In this document: positions 1-7,801 of the stretch, piece by piece
Layout: each line of letters starts with the position of its first letter
Numbering within the stretch: the stretch's first letter is position 1
Assembly: GCA_021014945.1 (NCBI GenBank)
Contig: MU266750.1
Span: forward strand, 1-17,080
Reading direction: 5' to 3'
DNA length: 17,080 nt
From: Leucogyrophana mollusca
Lineage: Eukaryota; Basidiomycota; Agaricomycetes; Boletales
Program-made: the position numbers and the translations under genes
Notes under the pieces: generated by a model
Told to the model about the DNA's origin: nothing
The model's database searches: none
The model's input: only the letters and a program-made list of their open reading frames with translations

Positions 1-91
1 GATACTAGAATGTTCCAGTAGTCCGTACCGGCTATGATAAGTCGTATACAAACATGTGATAAATGTGAAATCATATGCTACATGTTCAACA

Positions 92-176
92 GGAAGAAGC
101 TGTATAGTAACTACATGGACAGCAGTGCATAAGATGATAGCAGTGCTTACCAGTGATGCAATCACTAGAACAAACA
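92..176 (-). mobile_element. Copia-family LTR, degenerate terminal fragment
   Basis: The last ~85 bp match the start (copia orientation) of the LTR family found across the window: the fragment ends in ATCACTAGAACAAACA, comparable to GAATCACCAGAACAAACA at 7506-7523. The rest of the LTR is absent on the left. Strand is given in the direction of the retrotransposon's coding sequence. It is older and more diverged than most copies here. Confidence 0.6.
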
Positions 177-466
177 CTATTTTCCTCCCAAAATGTGGTC
201 AATGTGGCAGCTTCAAAACCTTCAAACCCTTCTAACCCTCTTGAAAACTGTAGCAGGACATTGAAGCTGATGCCCCTCAAACATACCTGGGGTTATACAC
301 TTCAGAGCTCTGAGCAAATACTTATGAAGTATTACAAAAATGGGGTCCACCCCTCATCTGCATCACTTCATCCTTTAACCACTTCTACTCCAAACCAGTG
401 CTCCATGGCCCCTCCTTTGGCCCCTCCTCCCAGCACAGTACCTCAAAGTGGCAGCTCTAAATAGGT
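177..466 (+). other. Unidentified Ser/Pro-rich reading frame
   Basis: An open frame runs from within the LTR tail (first Met near 153) to a TAG at 462-464. Past the LTR it encodes about 95 residues rich in Ser, Pro, Asn and Thr, with short repeats such as SKPSNPSNP and a Pro run APPLAPPPS near the end. The stop is followed by GTATAT, and a TATAG|GAAGG lies near 552, so an exon/intron reading is possible but unproven. I do not recognise the product. It may be the exon of a host gene cut by the LTR, or a chance open frame. Low-complexity composition makes homology calls unreliable. Confidence 0.3.
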
Positions 467-843
467 ATATGATCTACCTCCAACACCCCCAACATCATGA
501 ACACACCACTCACATATACAGACTTGCTTGCACACATTTAATTCTATCTATAGGAAGGAACACCCCCGGGTTACGTTAGGGGGGAGCAAGTCCAGGTAAA
601 GTGGTGAAGGGAATAGCAAAGAAGTTATTGTAAAACTACATCATAAGAATTATGATTTTACTATTGTCTCCTGACTTTGCCCCAGGAAGAAGATTATCGG
701 TTTACTGCCCCTAGCACTACACTCAGTATATATAGTAGGTAGTTTTTCTTGGTCACTGCTTGTTATCTAAACCCTAATCTCCTTTAGAAAACACCAGTGT
801 GGGTGTTGAGAGTGATATGTTTTGCGTTCAAATGGGTATTAAG
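467..843. other. Non-coding, AT-leaning stretch with a short foldback
   Basis: No convincing gene is visible. A small hairpin-forming sequence lies at 630-661: ATCATAA (640-646), a GAA loop, TTATGAT (650-656), with GTAAAA/TTTTAC outside it. A CCCCC...GGGGG pair lies near 563-586. Nothing else stands out. Confidence 0.4.
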
Positions 844-1113
844 TGTTCGCTTTGGTAATTGTGCACTGTCATGATCCTGTGCACTGCTATGCACACGGGT
901 ACTGTACGGCTTGTATCTCGCTATGCTTTACTTACTATAACTGCTGTACTCACTGTCATGCTGTGTTTGCTGTGAATGCACAGCCCATACTGTAGATATA
1001 TAGCTATGACGTCCATAATTAGTTTCCCCAGTTACTTACTCTATCATTAGTCCCAGTGTTTATGGCAGCCCCCTAGTGGCTATTTCACTCCCCAAGCTCT
1101 CTGAGCTTTAACA
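844..1113 (+). mobile_element. Solo LTR, copia family (270 bp)
   Basis: Starts TGTTCGC and ends GAGCTTTAACA. The flanks are TTAAG (839-843) and TTGAG (1114-1118), a 5-bp target duplication with one transition. Contains the conserved hairpin and TATA region and a single copy of the AGTTACTTACTC module, so the 50-nt GT-AG segment seen in other copies is absent. No internal region adjoins it, so it is a solo LTR in non-retrotransposon DNA. Confidence 0.85.
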
Positions 1114-1754
1114 TTGAGTGATACAGTGCTTGTGTAGAATGCTGATCAACTGCCCAGAGGGCAGAAGTAGCCAGTTTTATCATTATATATGACCTGGTAG
1201 ACCTTGAGGTCCTTGACTGTTTGTGTGACTTTACATTTTTTATTATAAGTTTTATGATAATTCTCAAGTTTTTACTGACAGTTCAATTGTTTTTATATAA
1301 ACACACCACTAAATAGGACGAAGCTGGCAGTATTTTTATATGCATACCGGTCAGCATTCCCTGACTTAATGCTGGATAAATATACAGACATTTCTCTGAC
1401 TGTGTACTGTAACACAAAGGAAAAACTGATATGTCTCATCTGGAAGGACAGGTTCGAAGACTATGGGAAAATCCTTCAATCATCTCAGATGGGACTATAA
1501 CCTGTCTGAAGCTATTATCTGTCATAGTACACCATTCACCTCTAATGTGAAAATTGTTTGGAGCAATGCTTTCTGTTACTGACAATTCAAGAGACCAACA
1601 GCATATATATATTCAAGACTAAGCCAATCAGATAGGACTTAATGAATTAATATGAGCTCCGCTTTCTATTTTACAGGATCAATGACTGTACCTTATCTGA
1701 GTTAGTACTGACTGACACTTCATATGGCCCAGTCTACCTCCCTTATCTAGGTAT
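1114..1754. other. AT-rich stretch with short coding-like shreds
   Basis: Mostly AT-rich. Around 1411-1500 plus-strand frames read sensibly for 25-40 residues: one contains LICLIWKDRFEDYGKIL, an overlapping one begins MSHLEGQVRRLWENPS at 1431. They may be remains of a host exon, but neither extends and no product can be named. A TTTTACAG|GATC acceptor-like site sits near 1672-1682. No RNA gene or repeat was recognised. Confidence 0.3.
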
Positions 1755-1922
1755 GGGAGCGAAATAGCCACTTGGTGGGTTGCCTTAAACACTGGGACTA
1801 TTGTCCAGAGTAAGTAACTATATTGCCAGGTCATAAGGACACCATACCTATTGTCCAGAGTAAGTAACTAAGGCAGCCCTTCAAGTGGCTATTTTGCTCT
1901 CAAAGCTCTCTGAGCTTCAACA
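1755..1922. mobile_element. Head-to-head LTR fragments forming a foldback
   Basis: 1755-1870 is the 3' part (copia orientation) of a minus-strand LTR including both copies of the CTATTGTCCAGAGTAAGTAA module (1798 and 1848, 50-bp period). It switches at about 1871 into the 3' end of a plus-strand LTR (AAGGCAGCCCTTCAAGTGGC to GCTTCAACA). The two arms are inverted relative to each other, so the fragment can fold back with a ~90-bp spacer. Likely produced by recombination between oppositely oriented LTRs. Confidence 0.7.
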
Positions 1923-2165
1923 CCTGTCTATTGGCCAGAAAACTCTAACTCTGAAGCTAACAATGATCTGGATCATGGGGGAGATATGGGTCCACCAGCT
2001 GCACCTGCACCTCCCGCTGTTGAGCCTGGTGTTTCAGCAATTGATCCAGCTCCTCCTGCACCTCCACAAGTTCCATTCTCTGCTCCTGTTACTGCCCCAG
2101 CCCCTGTTTGACCTCCTGCTGCTGTCCCTGCGCCTCCTCGCCCTCCCAGTCCTGTTAGAATAGTA
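1923..2165 (+). pseudogene. pol: Copia pol fragment: Pro-rich linker between integrase and RT
   Basis: In the frame beginning GAAAACTCTAACTCT the sequence encodes an acidic/Asn stretch (NNDLDHGGDMG), then a Pro/Ala-rich run (PPAAPAPPAVEPG, APAPPAPPQVPFS) broken by one TGA near 2108, then PPRPPSPVR. Fungal copia polyproteins carry such a low-complexity linker between the integrase and reverse-transcriptase domains; assignment to this family is by that resemblance and by its place among other fragments. The fragment starts directly after an LTR end and joins an inverted protease fragment at about 2170. Confidence 0.55.
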
Positions 2166-2170
2166 CTGCC

Positions 2171-2390
2171 AGAATGTTTGTCCGGAGGTCTGGGACATGT
2201 AGAATGTGCGAAAACTTGACAGATCTGCTTGGGTTGCCTTCCACCATTAGATTGATTCAGCAGAGAAAACAATGTTGTTATCTGCTAGTTTGATTGGAAT
2301 GCGATGAGGCTGGTAATTGCGCATCCAGTGACAATGGGGAGTTATGTGCTACATTGTACCAGTGTCTGCTATCCATTCCAGTCATCAGCA
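2171..2390 (-). pseudogene. pol: Copia pol fragment: aspartic protease region
   Basis: On the minus strand the sequence reads EWIADTGTM, stop, HITPHCHWMRNYQPHR and then KLADNN-like, matching the fragment at 4711-5353. ADTG is the aspartic protease active-site motif and the following SHMTP-type segment is typical of copia proteases. Here the catalytic DTG is kept, but the residue after TM is a stop codon and a second stop follows further on. The piece is a fragment between the linker (opposite strand) and an LTR tail. Confidence 0.7.
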
Positions 2391-2441
2391 TTCAGTGCAC
2401 ACCAGTGCACACCAGAGAGTGCTGAATCAGCTGAACAAACA
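2391..2441 (-). mobile_element. LTR terminal fragment
   Basis: CAGTGCACACCAGTGCACACC ... GAATCAGCTGAACAAACA matches the terminal ~50 bp of the minus-oriented LTR copies. The remainder of this LTR is missing and a protease fragment abuts it, so it was truncated by rearrangement. Confidence 0.6.
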
Positions 2442-2594
2442 TGATCTTGATGCCTGGCAGCTGTGTGGTGTCACCCAGATCACGCAGTTTGAAGTGCTTG
2501 GCCAGTTCTGCAATGATTTGGTGGATGGCAGTAAGAGACTTCAAGGCAAAGGTCGTATTGTCCACACTGGTAGGATGATCTTGACATCACCTCG
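2442..2594 (-). pseudogene. pol: Copia pol fragment: reverse transcriptase core
   Basis: The minus strand encodes TRGDVKIILPV, a degenerate catalytic segment, then LTAIHQIIAELAKHFKLRD and LGDTTQLPGIKI, the region that follows the YVDD active site in copia reverse transcriptases. The YVDD motif itself is mutated (reads WTIR). The same segment is readable at 5901-6145 and 15510-15700. The fragment was split by insertion of the LTR at 2595-2893; its upstream half continues at 2894-2934. Confidence 0.8.
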
Positions 2595-2893
2595 TGTTGA
2601 AGCTCAGAAGAGCTGGGGAACAAAATAGCCACTCAGTGGGCAGCCTTAAGCACTATAACTATAACACTATAGTAGCATACCTATAAGTCCAGAGTAAGTA
2701 GCCAAAGGAAACTAACTATGGACACATTGTAGCTATACATCTACAGTATAGGCGGTGCATACACAGGTAGCACAGCAAGGCAGTGAGTATGGGATGTTAA
2801 ATAAGCACAGCATAACAGGAAAAAGCTGTACAGTACCAGTGTGCACAGCAGTGCACAGGACCAAAGCAGTGTGCGGAATCAGCAGAACAAACA
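2595..2893 (-). mobile_element. Solo LTR inserted in RT, TSD CCTCG/CCTTG (299 bp)
   Basis: Begins TGTTGAAGCTCAGAAGAGC and ends AGCAGAACAAACA on the + strand. Left flank CCTCG (2590-2594) and right flank CCTTG (2894-2898) are a 5-bp target duplication with one transition. The uninterrupted site is visible at about 15711-15722 (ACCTCGAGTG). It belongs to the GAAGAGC subtype. Part of the GT-AG module is rearranged here. Confidence 0.85.
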
Positions 2894-2934
2894 CCTTGAG
2901 TGTAGACATAGAGGGAGACATCAGGGTAGATCTG
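2894..2934 (-). pseudogene. pol: Copia RT fragment, upstream half of the split piece
   Basis: The minus strand reads QIYPDVSLYVYTQG-like, the counterpart of QTYSDASIYVFTRGDVK in the fragment at 15700-15797. It is the continuation of 2442-2594 across the inserted LTR. It ends exactly at another LTR at 2935, at a spot where the copia sequence (TCTGTGTGAAGCCCAGG) itself resembles the LTR start, so microhomology may have shaped the junction. Confidence 0.7.
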
Positions 2935-3107
2935 TGTTGAAGCTCAGAAGAGCTGGGGAGTGAAATAGCCACTCAGTGGGCAGCCTTAAGCACTGGAACT
3001 AGTGGTCCAGAATAAGTAACCAATGTATTAGTAATATAAGCATACAATGGTATCATACTTAGTGGTCCAGAGTAAGTAACCAAAGGGAAACTCACTGTGG
3101 ACACATC
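2935..3107 (-). mobile_element. LTR, truncated (copia 5' part missing)
   Basis: Starts TGTTGAAGCTCAGAAGAGC and follows the family for ~170 bp, with both copies of the GTCCAGARTAAGTAACC module and a TACTAAT-like sequence (copia orientation) between them. Homology stops near GTGGACACATC. No target duplication is available because the far end is missing. Confidence 0.75.
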
Positions 3108-3345
3108 ATCACAGTTGTGTCCCTGAGGAGACATAGCATCAATGTCTGCAAATATTCTCTGGCATTTGAGCAGTGTGAGTTTGAGTTCAGCTTTGGCAAT
3201 TTGGGTGTCTAATACATGCCAGTGGGATTCTTTGGTAGAGATGTAGATAGTGACAGGGATGTCATTAGGAGATAGGTTTGGGGATATGGTAATAATGGAA
3301 GATATAGAAGAGGTTTGGTGGAGTGTGATAGTTTTATGCTAATTT
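3108..3345 (-). other. Unidentified coding-like segment (possible exon)
   Basis: A minus-strand frame is open for about 75 residues, reading ITLHQTSSISSIITISPN, then LSPNDIPVTIYISTKESHWH, VLDTQIAKAELKLTLLKCQ and RIFADIDAMSPQGHNC. Composition and even use of charged and hydrophobic residues look like real protein. The frame begins after TGAAATTAG, a plausible 3' splice acceptor near 3346. The downstream end is cut by the LTR at 3107. I do not recognise the family; it is probably a host-gene exon destroyed by the LTR. Confidence 0.35.
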
Positions 3346-4161
3346 CAGGATCAACTAGAATGACTCCAGGAAACCATAATAACAGACGGTAAGAGGAAGA
3401 CGACAGACAATATTGAGTACAAGAAAGACCAGTGTAAAATGAGAGAGCTACAACTACTAACTCTGAGACTACAGTTAATCTTGCTCACTCTGCTTACCCT
3501 CAGTTCTCCCTGACTATCTTGTTAATTTGTCTTATTTCCCTTGTTCCCTTAACTCTGAAATTCTGGATCCAGTCAGCAGCCACCTGGTGACAATCTGGTC
3601 ACATATAGAGTTTATCTATGCCATAATGTTATAGTGGTGTAGGTGAATTCAGTGAATAGCTTCACAATTAGGTTGTGTCACCTTTGGTGTCTCTTTGTCT
3701 TCTCTGACAGTGACAGATGCTGGGATGTTGGCTGATTCAGATATGAGCTGAGCCTCCCCTTTATCAATAAGAACAGTTAGCCCTAAATACCTCATTGATA
3801 AAACCTGGCTGGATTGTTGCTTTAAGGAGGGCTATGTAAATAGTTGGTTGAATTATACATATACTAGAAAATAGACTATTACTGATATATTAACTAGAGA
3901 AGGCAATATTGAAGACTGGCAGGTAAAAGAGGTAGTCTTTAAGTTATGTTCATATATCCCTATTTAAAAGATATTAGGATTTAACCCTTGTTTATAAGGA
4001 TATCCACAATACGGTCTATTGAGGGATGTGACACAGGCATACCTGCAAAGCTCATTCCCAGATGTATTCAAGTGACCAAGGCAAGGCAAGACAGGGGAAT
4101 AAGCATTCAAAAAAAACACTTTGAAGATGGTAATGATTTTAGAATTTATATGGTGGTGAGA
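3346..4161 (-). other. AT-rich stretch with one short minus-strand frame
   Basis: Between 3652 and 3835 a minus-strand frame of ~60 codons is open: LKQQSSQVLSMRYLGLTVLI, DKGEAQLISESANIPASVTV, REDKETPKVTQPNCEAIH, stop. It could be a further exon of the gene hinted at by 3108-3345, on the same strand. The rest (3346-3650, 3850-4161) is AT-rich with no feature I can support; an A8 run lies near 4110. Confidence 0.3.
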
Positions 4162-4389
4162 GTTTGCTGTACTCACAGCCATGCTGTGCTTGCTGTGTAT
4201 GCACTGCCCATGCTGTAGATATATAGCTACATCCTCCATAGTTAATTCCCTAGTTACTTACTCTGGACTTCAGGTATGCTGTACTTACGATCTGACAATA
4301 TATAGTTACTTACTCTGGACTTCAGTCCCAGTGTTTAAGGCAGCCCCTCAAGTGGCTATTTTGCTTCCAAAGCTCTCTGAGCTTTAACA
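4162..4389 (+). mobile_element. 5' LTR of a copia fragment, left end truncated
   Basis: Matches the family from GTTTGCTGTACTCACAGCC to its terminus GAGCTTTAACA at 4389. Both copies of AGTTACTTACTCTGGACTTCAG are present; between them lies GTATGCTG...CTGAC...TTCAG, intron-like in shape. It is followed at once by a primer-binding site, so this is a true 5' LTR rather than a solo one. The first ~90 bp are missing. Confidence 0.85.
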
Positions 4390-4415
4390 GGTTATGAGCC
4401 CTGCGCTCTAGCCAC
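4390..4415 (+). promoter_or_regulatory. Primer-binding site, half-tRNA Met(CAU) type
   Basis: Directly after the LTR end AACA comes GGTTATGAGCCCTGCGC then TCTAGCCAC. The complement reads as the D-arm through anticodon loop of a methionine tRNA (…GAGCGCAGGGCTCATAACC, anticodon CAT). Drosophila copia and yeast Ty5 prime from such an internal tRNA cut in the anticodon stem-loop instead of the tRNA 3' end. The D-arm part (GTGGCTAGAGC) looks more like an elongator than an initiator Met tRNA. Priming use is inferred. Confidence 0.75.
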
Positions 4416-4710
4416 TTCAACAGTCCCTGGATTGTCTCTAATCGTCCTGGACACTTCTTGGTTGAACCTTGCTCTCAAATCCTATCCTATCTGTGTGCTA
4501 TGCCCTCTAACTCTTCTACTTTGTTGTCAGCACCTCTAGAGCAATGCAGATGTGCTCCTGAGGCTTCCTCCTTTTTCTGCGCACTCCCTGGCCATTGTGT
4601 CCATGCCTGCACTGTCATGCACAGGTACCAGCCTCAGCACACTCAGCATCGTCTTGAATATACAACCAAGGAACTCAATCAAGTTCTCTTGGATCTTATC
4701 ATCAACTCAC
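4416..4710 (+). pseudogene. gag: Copia leader and internally deleted gag
   Basis: After the primer-binding site comes a ~75-nt leader; the likely Gag start is ATG at 4500 (MPSNSSTLLSAP). The frame then goes straight to LEQCRCAPEAS and a zinc-knuckle segment SFFCALPGHCVHAC, so most of Gag is deleted. The first knuckle Cys is lost (Ser; compare CLFCALPGHCVHAC at about 8940). The frame continues with RYQPQHTQH and then ends at a junction near 4711, where minus-strand integrase sequence begins. It is a broken fragment and cannot give a functional Gag. Confidence 0.6.
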
Positions 4711-5353
4711 GAACCAGGCCAAGTAGGTCCTCAGCCCTGTACAGCGACGAAGGAAAGGGATTTGTATACATCTTACCAACCAGGCATCGCTCACAGATGG
4801 GATCTGGCATAGCCTTTGACTTTATTCAATCCAGTGACCAGATTGTGATCAACAAGTGTTTTAACACTCCCAGTATGATGATGGGCAAGCCTTCTGTACC
4901 ACAGAGCGAGATCTAGGGGAAGTGTTGTCGCAGGAGAGGCTAATTCACCGTTAGGGACTGTTTCACTGTCCAGATGTGTAGAGCTATTGCTGTTAATTGA
5001 TGCAGCGAAGAGAGGAGTGTCCTGAGTGCGATACAAGCTCATATGGGTTAAATTGATAGTCACAATGAATGCCTTGTACTTGGTGAGGTATAGGACTACC
5101 AGGAGGTTTGTGCGTAGGTCTGGGACATGCAGAATGCAGGAGAACTCGACAGATCTCGCTAGCTTGCCTCCAATTATCGGACTAAACACCACAGTGGCTA
5201 TTCCAGCAGAGAAAATGTTGTTGTTGTCTGCTAGTTTGATTGCAACACGGTGGGGTTGATAATTACGCATCCAGTGACAATAGGGAGTCATGTGGGACAT
5301 TGCACCAGTGTTTGCAATCTATTCCACATCAGCATTGAGCTGGAGGGGGCAGA
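4711..5353 (-). pseudogene. pol: Copia pol fragment: protease to pre-integrase
   Basis: Read on the minus strand from 5353: CPLQLNADVE, stop (TAG at a Trp position), IANTGAMSHMTPYCHW, a protease body (KLADNNNIFSAGIATVVFS, KLARSVEFSCILHVPDLRTN), then the pre-integrase zinc region LALWYRRLAHHHTGSVKTLV and DHNLVTGL, then ARCLVGKMYTNPFPSSLYR. The protease Asp of D-T-G is Asn here, so the active site is lost. Frameshifts and stops occur in the C-terminal part. Its upstream end is split by the LTR at 5354-5522 and continues at 5523-5560. Confidence 0.8.
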
Positions 5354-5522
5354 TGTTCACTGTGCTGATTGCACACTGCCATAATCCTGTGCACTGCTGT
5401 GCTTGCTGTGTATACACTGCCCATACTGTAGATATATAGCTACATTGTCCATAGTTAGTGCCAATGCTTAAGGCAGCCCCACAAGTGGCTATTTTGCTCC
5501 TCAAGCTCTCTGAGCTTTGACA
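5354..5522 (+). mobile_element. Solo LTR with internal deletion, TSD GCAGA
   Basis: Starts TGTTCACTGTGCTGATT and ends GAGCTTTGACA. GCAGA at 5349-5353 and 5523-5527 is an exact 5-bp target duplication. Only 169 bp long: ~70 bp around the tRNA-side hairpin and the whole AGTTACTTACTC module are missing. It interrupts the gag-protease boundary of the minus-strand copia fragment. Confidence 0.85.
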
Positions 5523-5560
5523 GCAGAATGGGTCTGTAGGGTAAAAGGGGCGCAGGACAG
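5523..5560 (-). pseudogene. pol: Copia gag/protease boundary fragment
   Basis: The minus strand reads VLRPFYPTDPFC and runs into PLQLNADVE of 5353 when one copy of the target duplication is ignored. The equivalent at 9040-9120 reads SDPSDPLCSLQLND. It ends abruptly at 5560 where a different LTR-like sequence begins. Confidence 0.6.
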
Positions 5561-5900
5561 TGTTCATAACATATTCTGTAATGTCCCCTGAGTGCTGTGA
5601 TGCAGGGAGGATATGGGGTGGTGTATGGAGCTGTTTGGGAGTCCGAGGATGCTGGGAACAAGGTTTATATATGTTACATAGTATGTACTTGTTTGGGTTT
5701 GTATGTACAAGTAGACGGTCTGGAGAGTAAGTATGGAATGTACTAGAAGATGGGAGAAGCATAGGCATAAGATACATATGATTGTCACCAGATAAGGTAA
5801 GTAGCCGAGTGCTGGTCACGTGATATAAATATTGGTAGCTAAGTCCATGTGCTACACATGCATAAGAGAAAAGAAAAGCGAAAATAAGTGTTCCATAACA
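5561..5900 (-). mobile_element. Unrelated LTR-like sequence (340 bp)
   Basis: On the minus strand it starts TGTTATGGAACA and ends TGTTATGAACA, with TATAAA at about 5668-5673 (minus) and a CACGTGATATAAATATT stretch near 5818-5834. The TG...CA ends and length fit a long terminal repeat, but the sequence does not match the main LTR family. The flanks (GACAG, ATATG) are not a duplication and lie in different copia fragments (gag-pro on the left, RT on the right), so any insertion was followed by rearrangement. An alternative is a short inverted-end element. Confidence 0.4.
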
Positions 5901-6145
5901 ATATGACCTTTGCTTCGAAGTCCCTCACTGCCATCGACCAAATCATTGCAGAACTCGCCAAGCACTTCAAACTGCGTGATCTGGGTGCCACCACACAGCT
6001 GCTAGGCATCAAGATTGACAGGGATCACTCCAAATGCTCTATTTCGCTCTCCCAGCGCCAGTACACACTGGATCTCCTCAAGCACTTTGGCATGTCGGAC
6101 TGCAAGCCAGTCTCCACTCCTATGCTTCCTAAACTTGCACCTTAC
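5901..6145 (+). pseudogene. pol: Copia pol fragment: reverse transcriptase, palm to thumb
   Basis: Begins inside the catalytic motif (ATATGACC equals the end of VDDM) and reads MTFASKSLTAIDQIIAELAK, HFKLRDLGATTQLLGIKIDR, SISLSQRQYTLDLLKHFGMS, CKPVSTPMLPKLAPY. These are the segments that follow YVDD in copia reverse transcriptase. The open frame is uninterrupted for 80 residues, making it one of the better-kept pieces. It ends at the LTR at 6146; the next ~20 nt of RT expected before LMASVPYG are missing on the other side. Confidence 0.85.
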
Positions 6146-6814
6146 TGTTGAAGCTCAGAAGAGCAGAGGAGCAAGCTAGCCACAAGTGGGCAGTCTTAAG
6201 CACTGGAACTAGTGGTCCAGAGTAAGTAACCATCTATTAGTGATATAAGCATACAATGGTATCATACCTAGTGGTCCAGAGTAAGTTACCAAAGGGAAAC
6301 TAGCTATGGACACATTGTAGCTATATATCTACAGGATAGGCTGTGCATACACAGCCAACACAGCAAAGCAATGAGTATAGCATAAGAAAGAAGTGCAGCA
6401 TAGCTGTACTGTTAAAGCTCAGAGAGCTTCGGGAGTGAAATAGCCACTAAAGGGGCTGCTTCAAGCACTGACACTGATGTCCAGAGTAAGTAACTATATT
6501 ACTAGAGCATAAGTACCATACCTAATGTCCAGAGTAAGTAACTAGGGAAACTAACTATGGACATTGTAGCTATATGTCTACAGTATGGGCTGTGCATACA
6601 CAGCTAACACAGCATGGCAGTGACTATAGTATGTATAGGAAGGTAGGCATAGCAGTAAAGGCTATACAGTACCAGTGCGCACAGCAGTGCACAGGATAAT
6701 GGTAGTGCGCAATTACCCGAGCGAACATGTACTGTACCAGTGTGTACAGCACTGCACTAGATCAAGGCAGTGCGCACCAGTGCACACTGCAGTGCGCAAT
6801 CAGCAGAACCAACA
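6146..6814 (-). mobile_element. LTR interrupted by a second LTR
   Basis: Outer LTR occupies 6146-6409 and 6733-6814 (TGTTGAAGCTCAGAAGAGC to GCAGAACCAACA), ~346 bp without the insert and target-duplication copy. It carries two copies of CTAGTGGTCCAGAGTAAGT separated by an intron-like segment whose copia-strand ends are GTATGA (donor at 6267) and CACTAG (acceptor at 6209), with CACTAAT at 6236-6242. Flanks CTTAC and AACTC do not match, and about 20 nt of copia sequence are lost at the site. Confidence 0.85.
6410..6727 (-). mobile_element. Nested solo LTR, TSD TGTAC (318 bp)
   Basis: TGTTAAAGCTCAGAGAGC to CCGAGCGAACA. TGTAC at 6405-6409 and 6728-6732 is an exact target duplication inside the older LTR. 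The two belong to different subtypes (GAGAGC versus GAAGAGC), so the insertion is younger than the split between them. Confidence 0.92.
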
Positions 6815-7215
6815 AACTCATGGCAAGCGTTCCTTATGGTGAACTCATCCTGACATTGCATCCACTGTGAGCACCTTGGCTCAGTTCATTGCTGATCCTG
6901 AACTCGCCCATTGGAACACTATGAAGCATCTCCTGCGCTATCTGAAAGGCACACTTGATCACTGTATTGTCTATCAGCCTAATCCCCATTCCTGCAAACT
7001 CTTCTCGATGTTCTCTGATGCAGATCATGGTGGCTGCAAGGACACAGGCCGTTCCACTGGTGGCTACCTTGTCAAGATTGGCACAGGCGCTGTCTCCTGG
7101 CACTCCAAGCTTCAGGACACCATCGCTTTATCCACGACTGAAGCAGAGTACATTGCTGCTGTGGAAGCAGGCAAGAAGATTGTTTGGCTGTGCAAGCTCT
7201 TGCTAGAGATGGGCT
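6815..7215 (+). pseudogene. pol: Copia pol fragment: RT connection and RNase H, first part
   Basis: Reads LMASVPYGE, then a 34-nt deletion relative to 15847-15925 that shifts the frame, then STLAQFIADPELAHWNTMKH, LLRYLKGTLDHCIVYQPNPH, KLFSMFSDADHGGCKDTGRS, GGYLVKIGTGAVSWHSKLQD, IALSTTEAEYIAAVEAGKK, IVWLCKLLLEMGL. SDADHGG carries the first RNase H Asp and TEAEYIA the Glu. It is open from 6867 to the LTR at 7216, which splits the gene; the rest resumes at 7524. Confidence 0.9.
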
Positions 7216-7523
7216 TGTTGAAGCTCAGAGAGCTTGAGGAGCGAAATAGCCACTTGGGGGCTGCCTTAAGCACTGGGACTAGTGTTCAGAGTAAGTAACT
7301 GTATTCAGCAGGATCATAAGTACACCATACCTAGTGTCCAGAGTAAGTAACTAAGGAAACAAACTATGGACAATGTACCTATATATCTAGGTAGTAGGCT
7401 GTGCAACACAGCCTGTACAGCATGTACAGCAAGTACAGCAAACACTGCATGAATAGCTATGCACAGTAATGCACAGACATCAGTAGAAGCGTCCAAAGCA
7501 GTGTGGAATCACCAGAACAAACA
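7216..7523 (-). mobile_element. Solo LTR in RNase H, TSD GGGCT (308 bp)
   Basis: TGTTGAAGCTCAGAGAGCTT to CACCAGAACAAACA. GGGCT at 7211-7215 and 7524-7528 is exact. The empty site is readable in the minus-strand copy at 17018-17030 (GATGGGCTTCCC), so the insertion can be placed to the base in the codons for LEMGF. This is the cleanest single insertion of the family in the window. Confidence 0.95.
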
Positions 7524-7770
7524 GGGCTTTCCCCCTGATGCTCCCTCACTCCTTCACATCGACAATCAGTCTGCCATACAAGTTGCAAAGCACCCAGAGC
7601 ATCATGAACACATGAAACACTTAGATTTGTGCTTCTACTGGCTTTGAGACACTGTGGAGAAGCAGATCATACGCCTACCTTCGTTGCCACTGTGGACTAG
7701 CCTGCAGACTTGTTCACCAAGTCTCTACATCATCGCAAGGTGAAATTATTCTGTCCTATGTTTGGACTTG
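7524..7770 (+). pseudogene. pol: Copia pol fragment: RNase H C-terminal part
   Basis: Continues the gene split by the LTR: GFPPDAPSLLHIDNQSAIQV, AKHPEHHEHMKHLDLCFYWL, then TGA where the sister copy has Arg (16757-17071). HIDNQS holds a catalytic Asp. After the stop the sense can be followed through frameshifts (DTVEKQII, ADLFTKSLHHRKV-like) to CCTATGTTTGGACTT, the segment that ends pol in the sister copy. It is then joined to an LTR fragment. Confidence 0.85.
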
Positions 7771-7801
7771 CAGTGCATAGTATAATGGCAGTGCACACCA
7801 G
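7771..7801 (-). mobile_element. Short LTR remnant
   Basis: CAGTGCATAGTATAATGGCAG then TGCACACCAG, the same order as near 9366-9393. It is wedged between the end of pol and a plus-oriented LTR and has lost both ends. Confidence 0.5.

Noticed and set aside
630..661. Small hairpin as a terminator or MITE
   Set aside because: Single short foldback without a duplication or repeats elsewhere in the window; not enough to call.
844..1113. LTR copies as MITEs (DNA transposons)
   Set aside because: Ends are only TGTT...AACA, the duplications are 5 bp, and copies adjoin a primer-binding site or purine tract, which fits LTRs and not terminal-inverted-repeat elements.
1085..1267. 60-codon minus-strand frame across the LTR end
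   Set aside because: Half of it is LTR; no protein character.
6655..6815. Repeated GTGCACAGCAGTGCAC-type palindromes as a CRISPR-like array
   Set aside because: They are the terminal part of two nested LTRs; no regular spacer-repeat structure.
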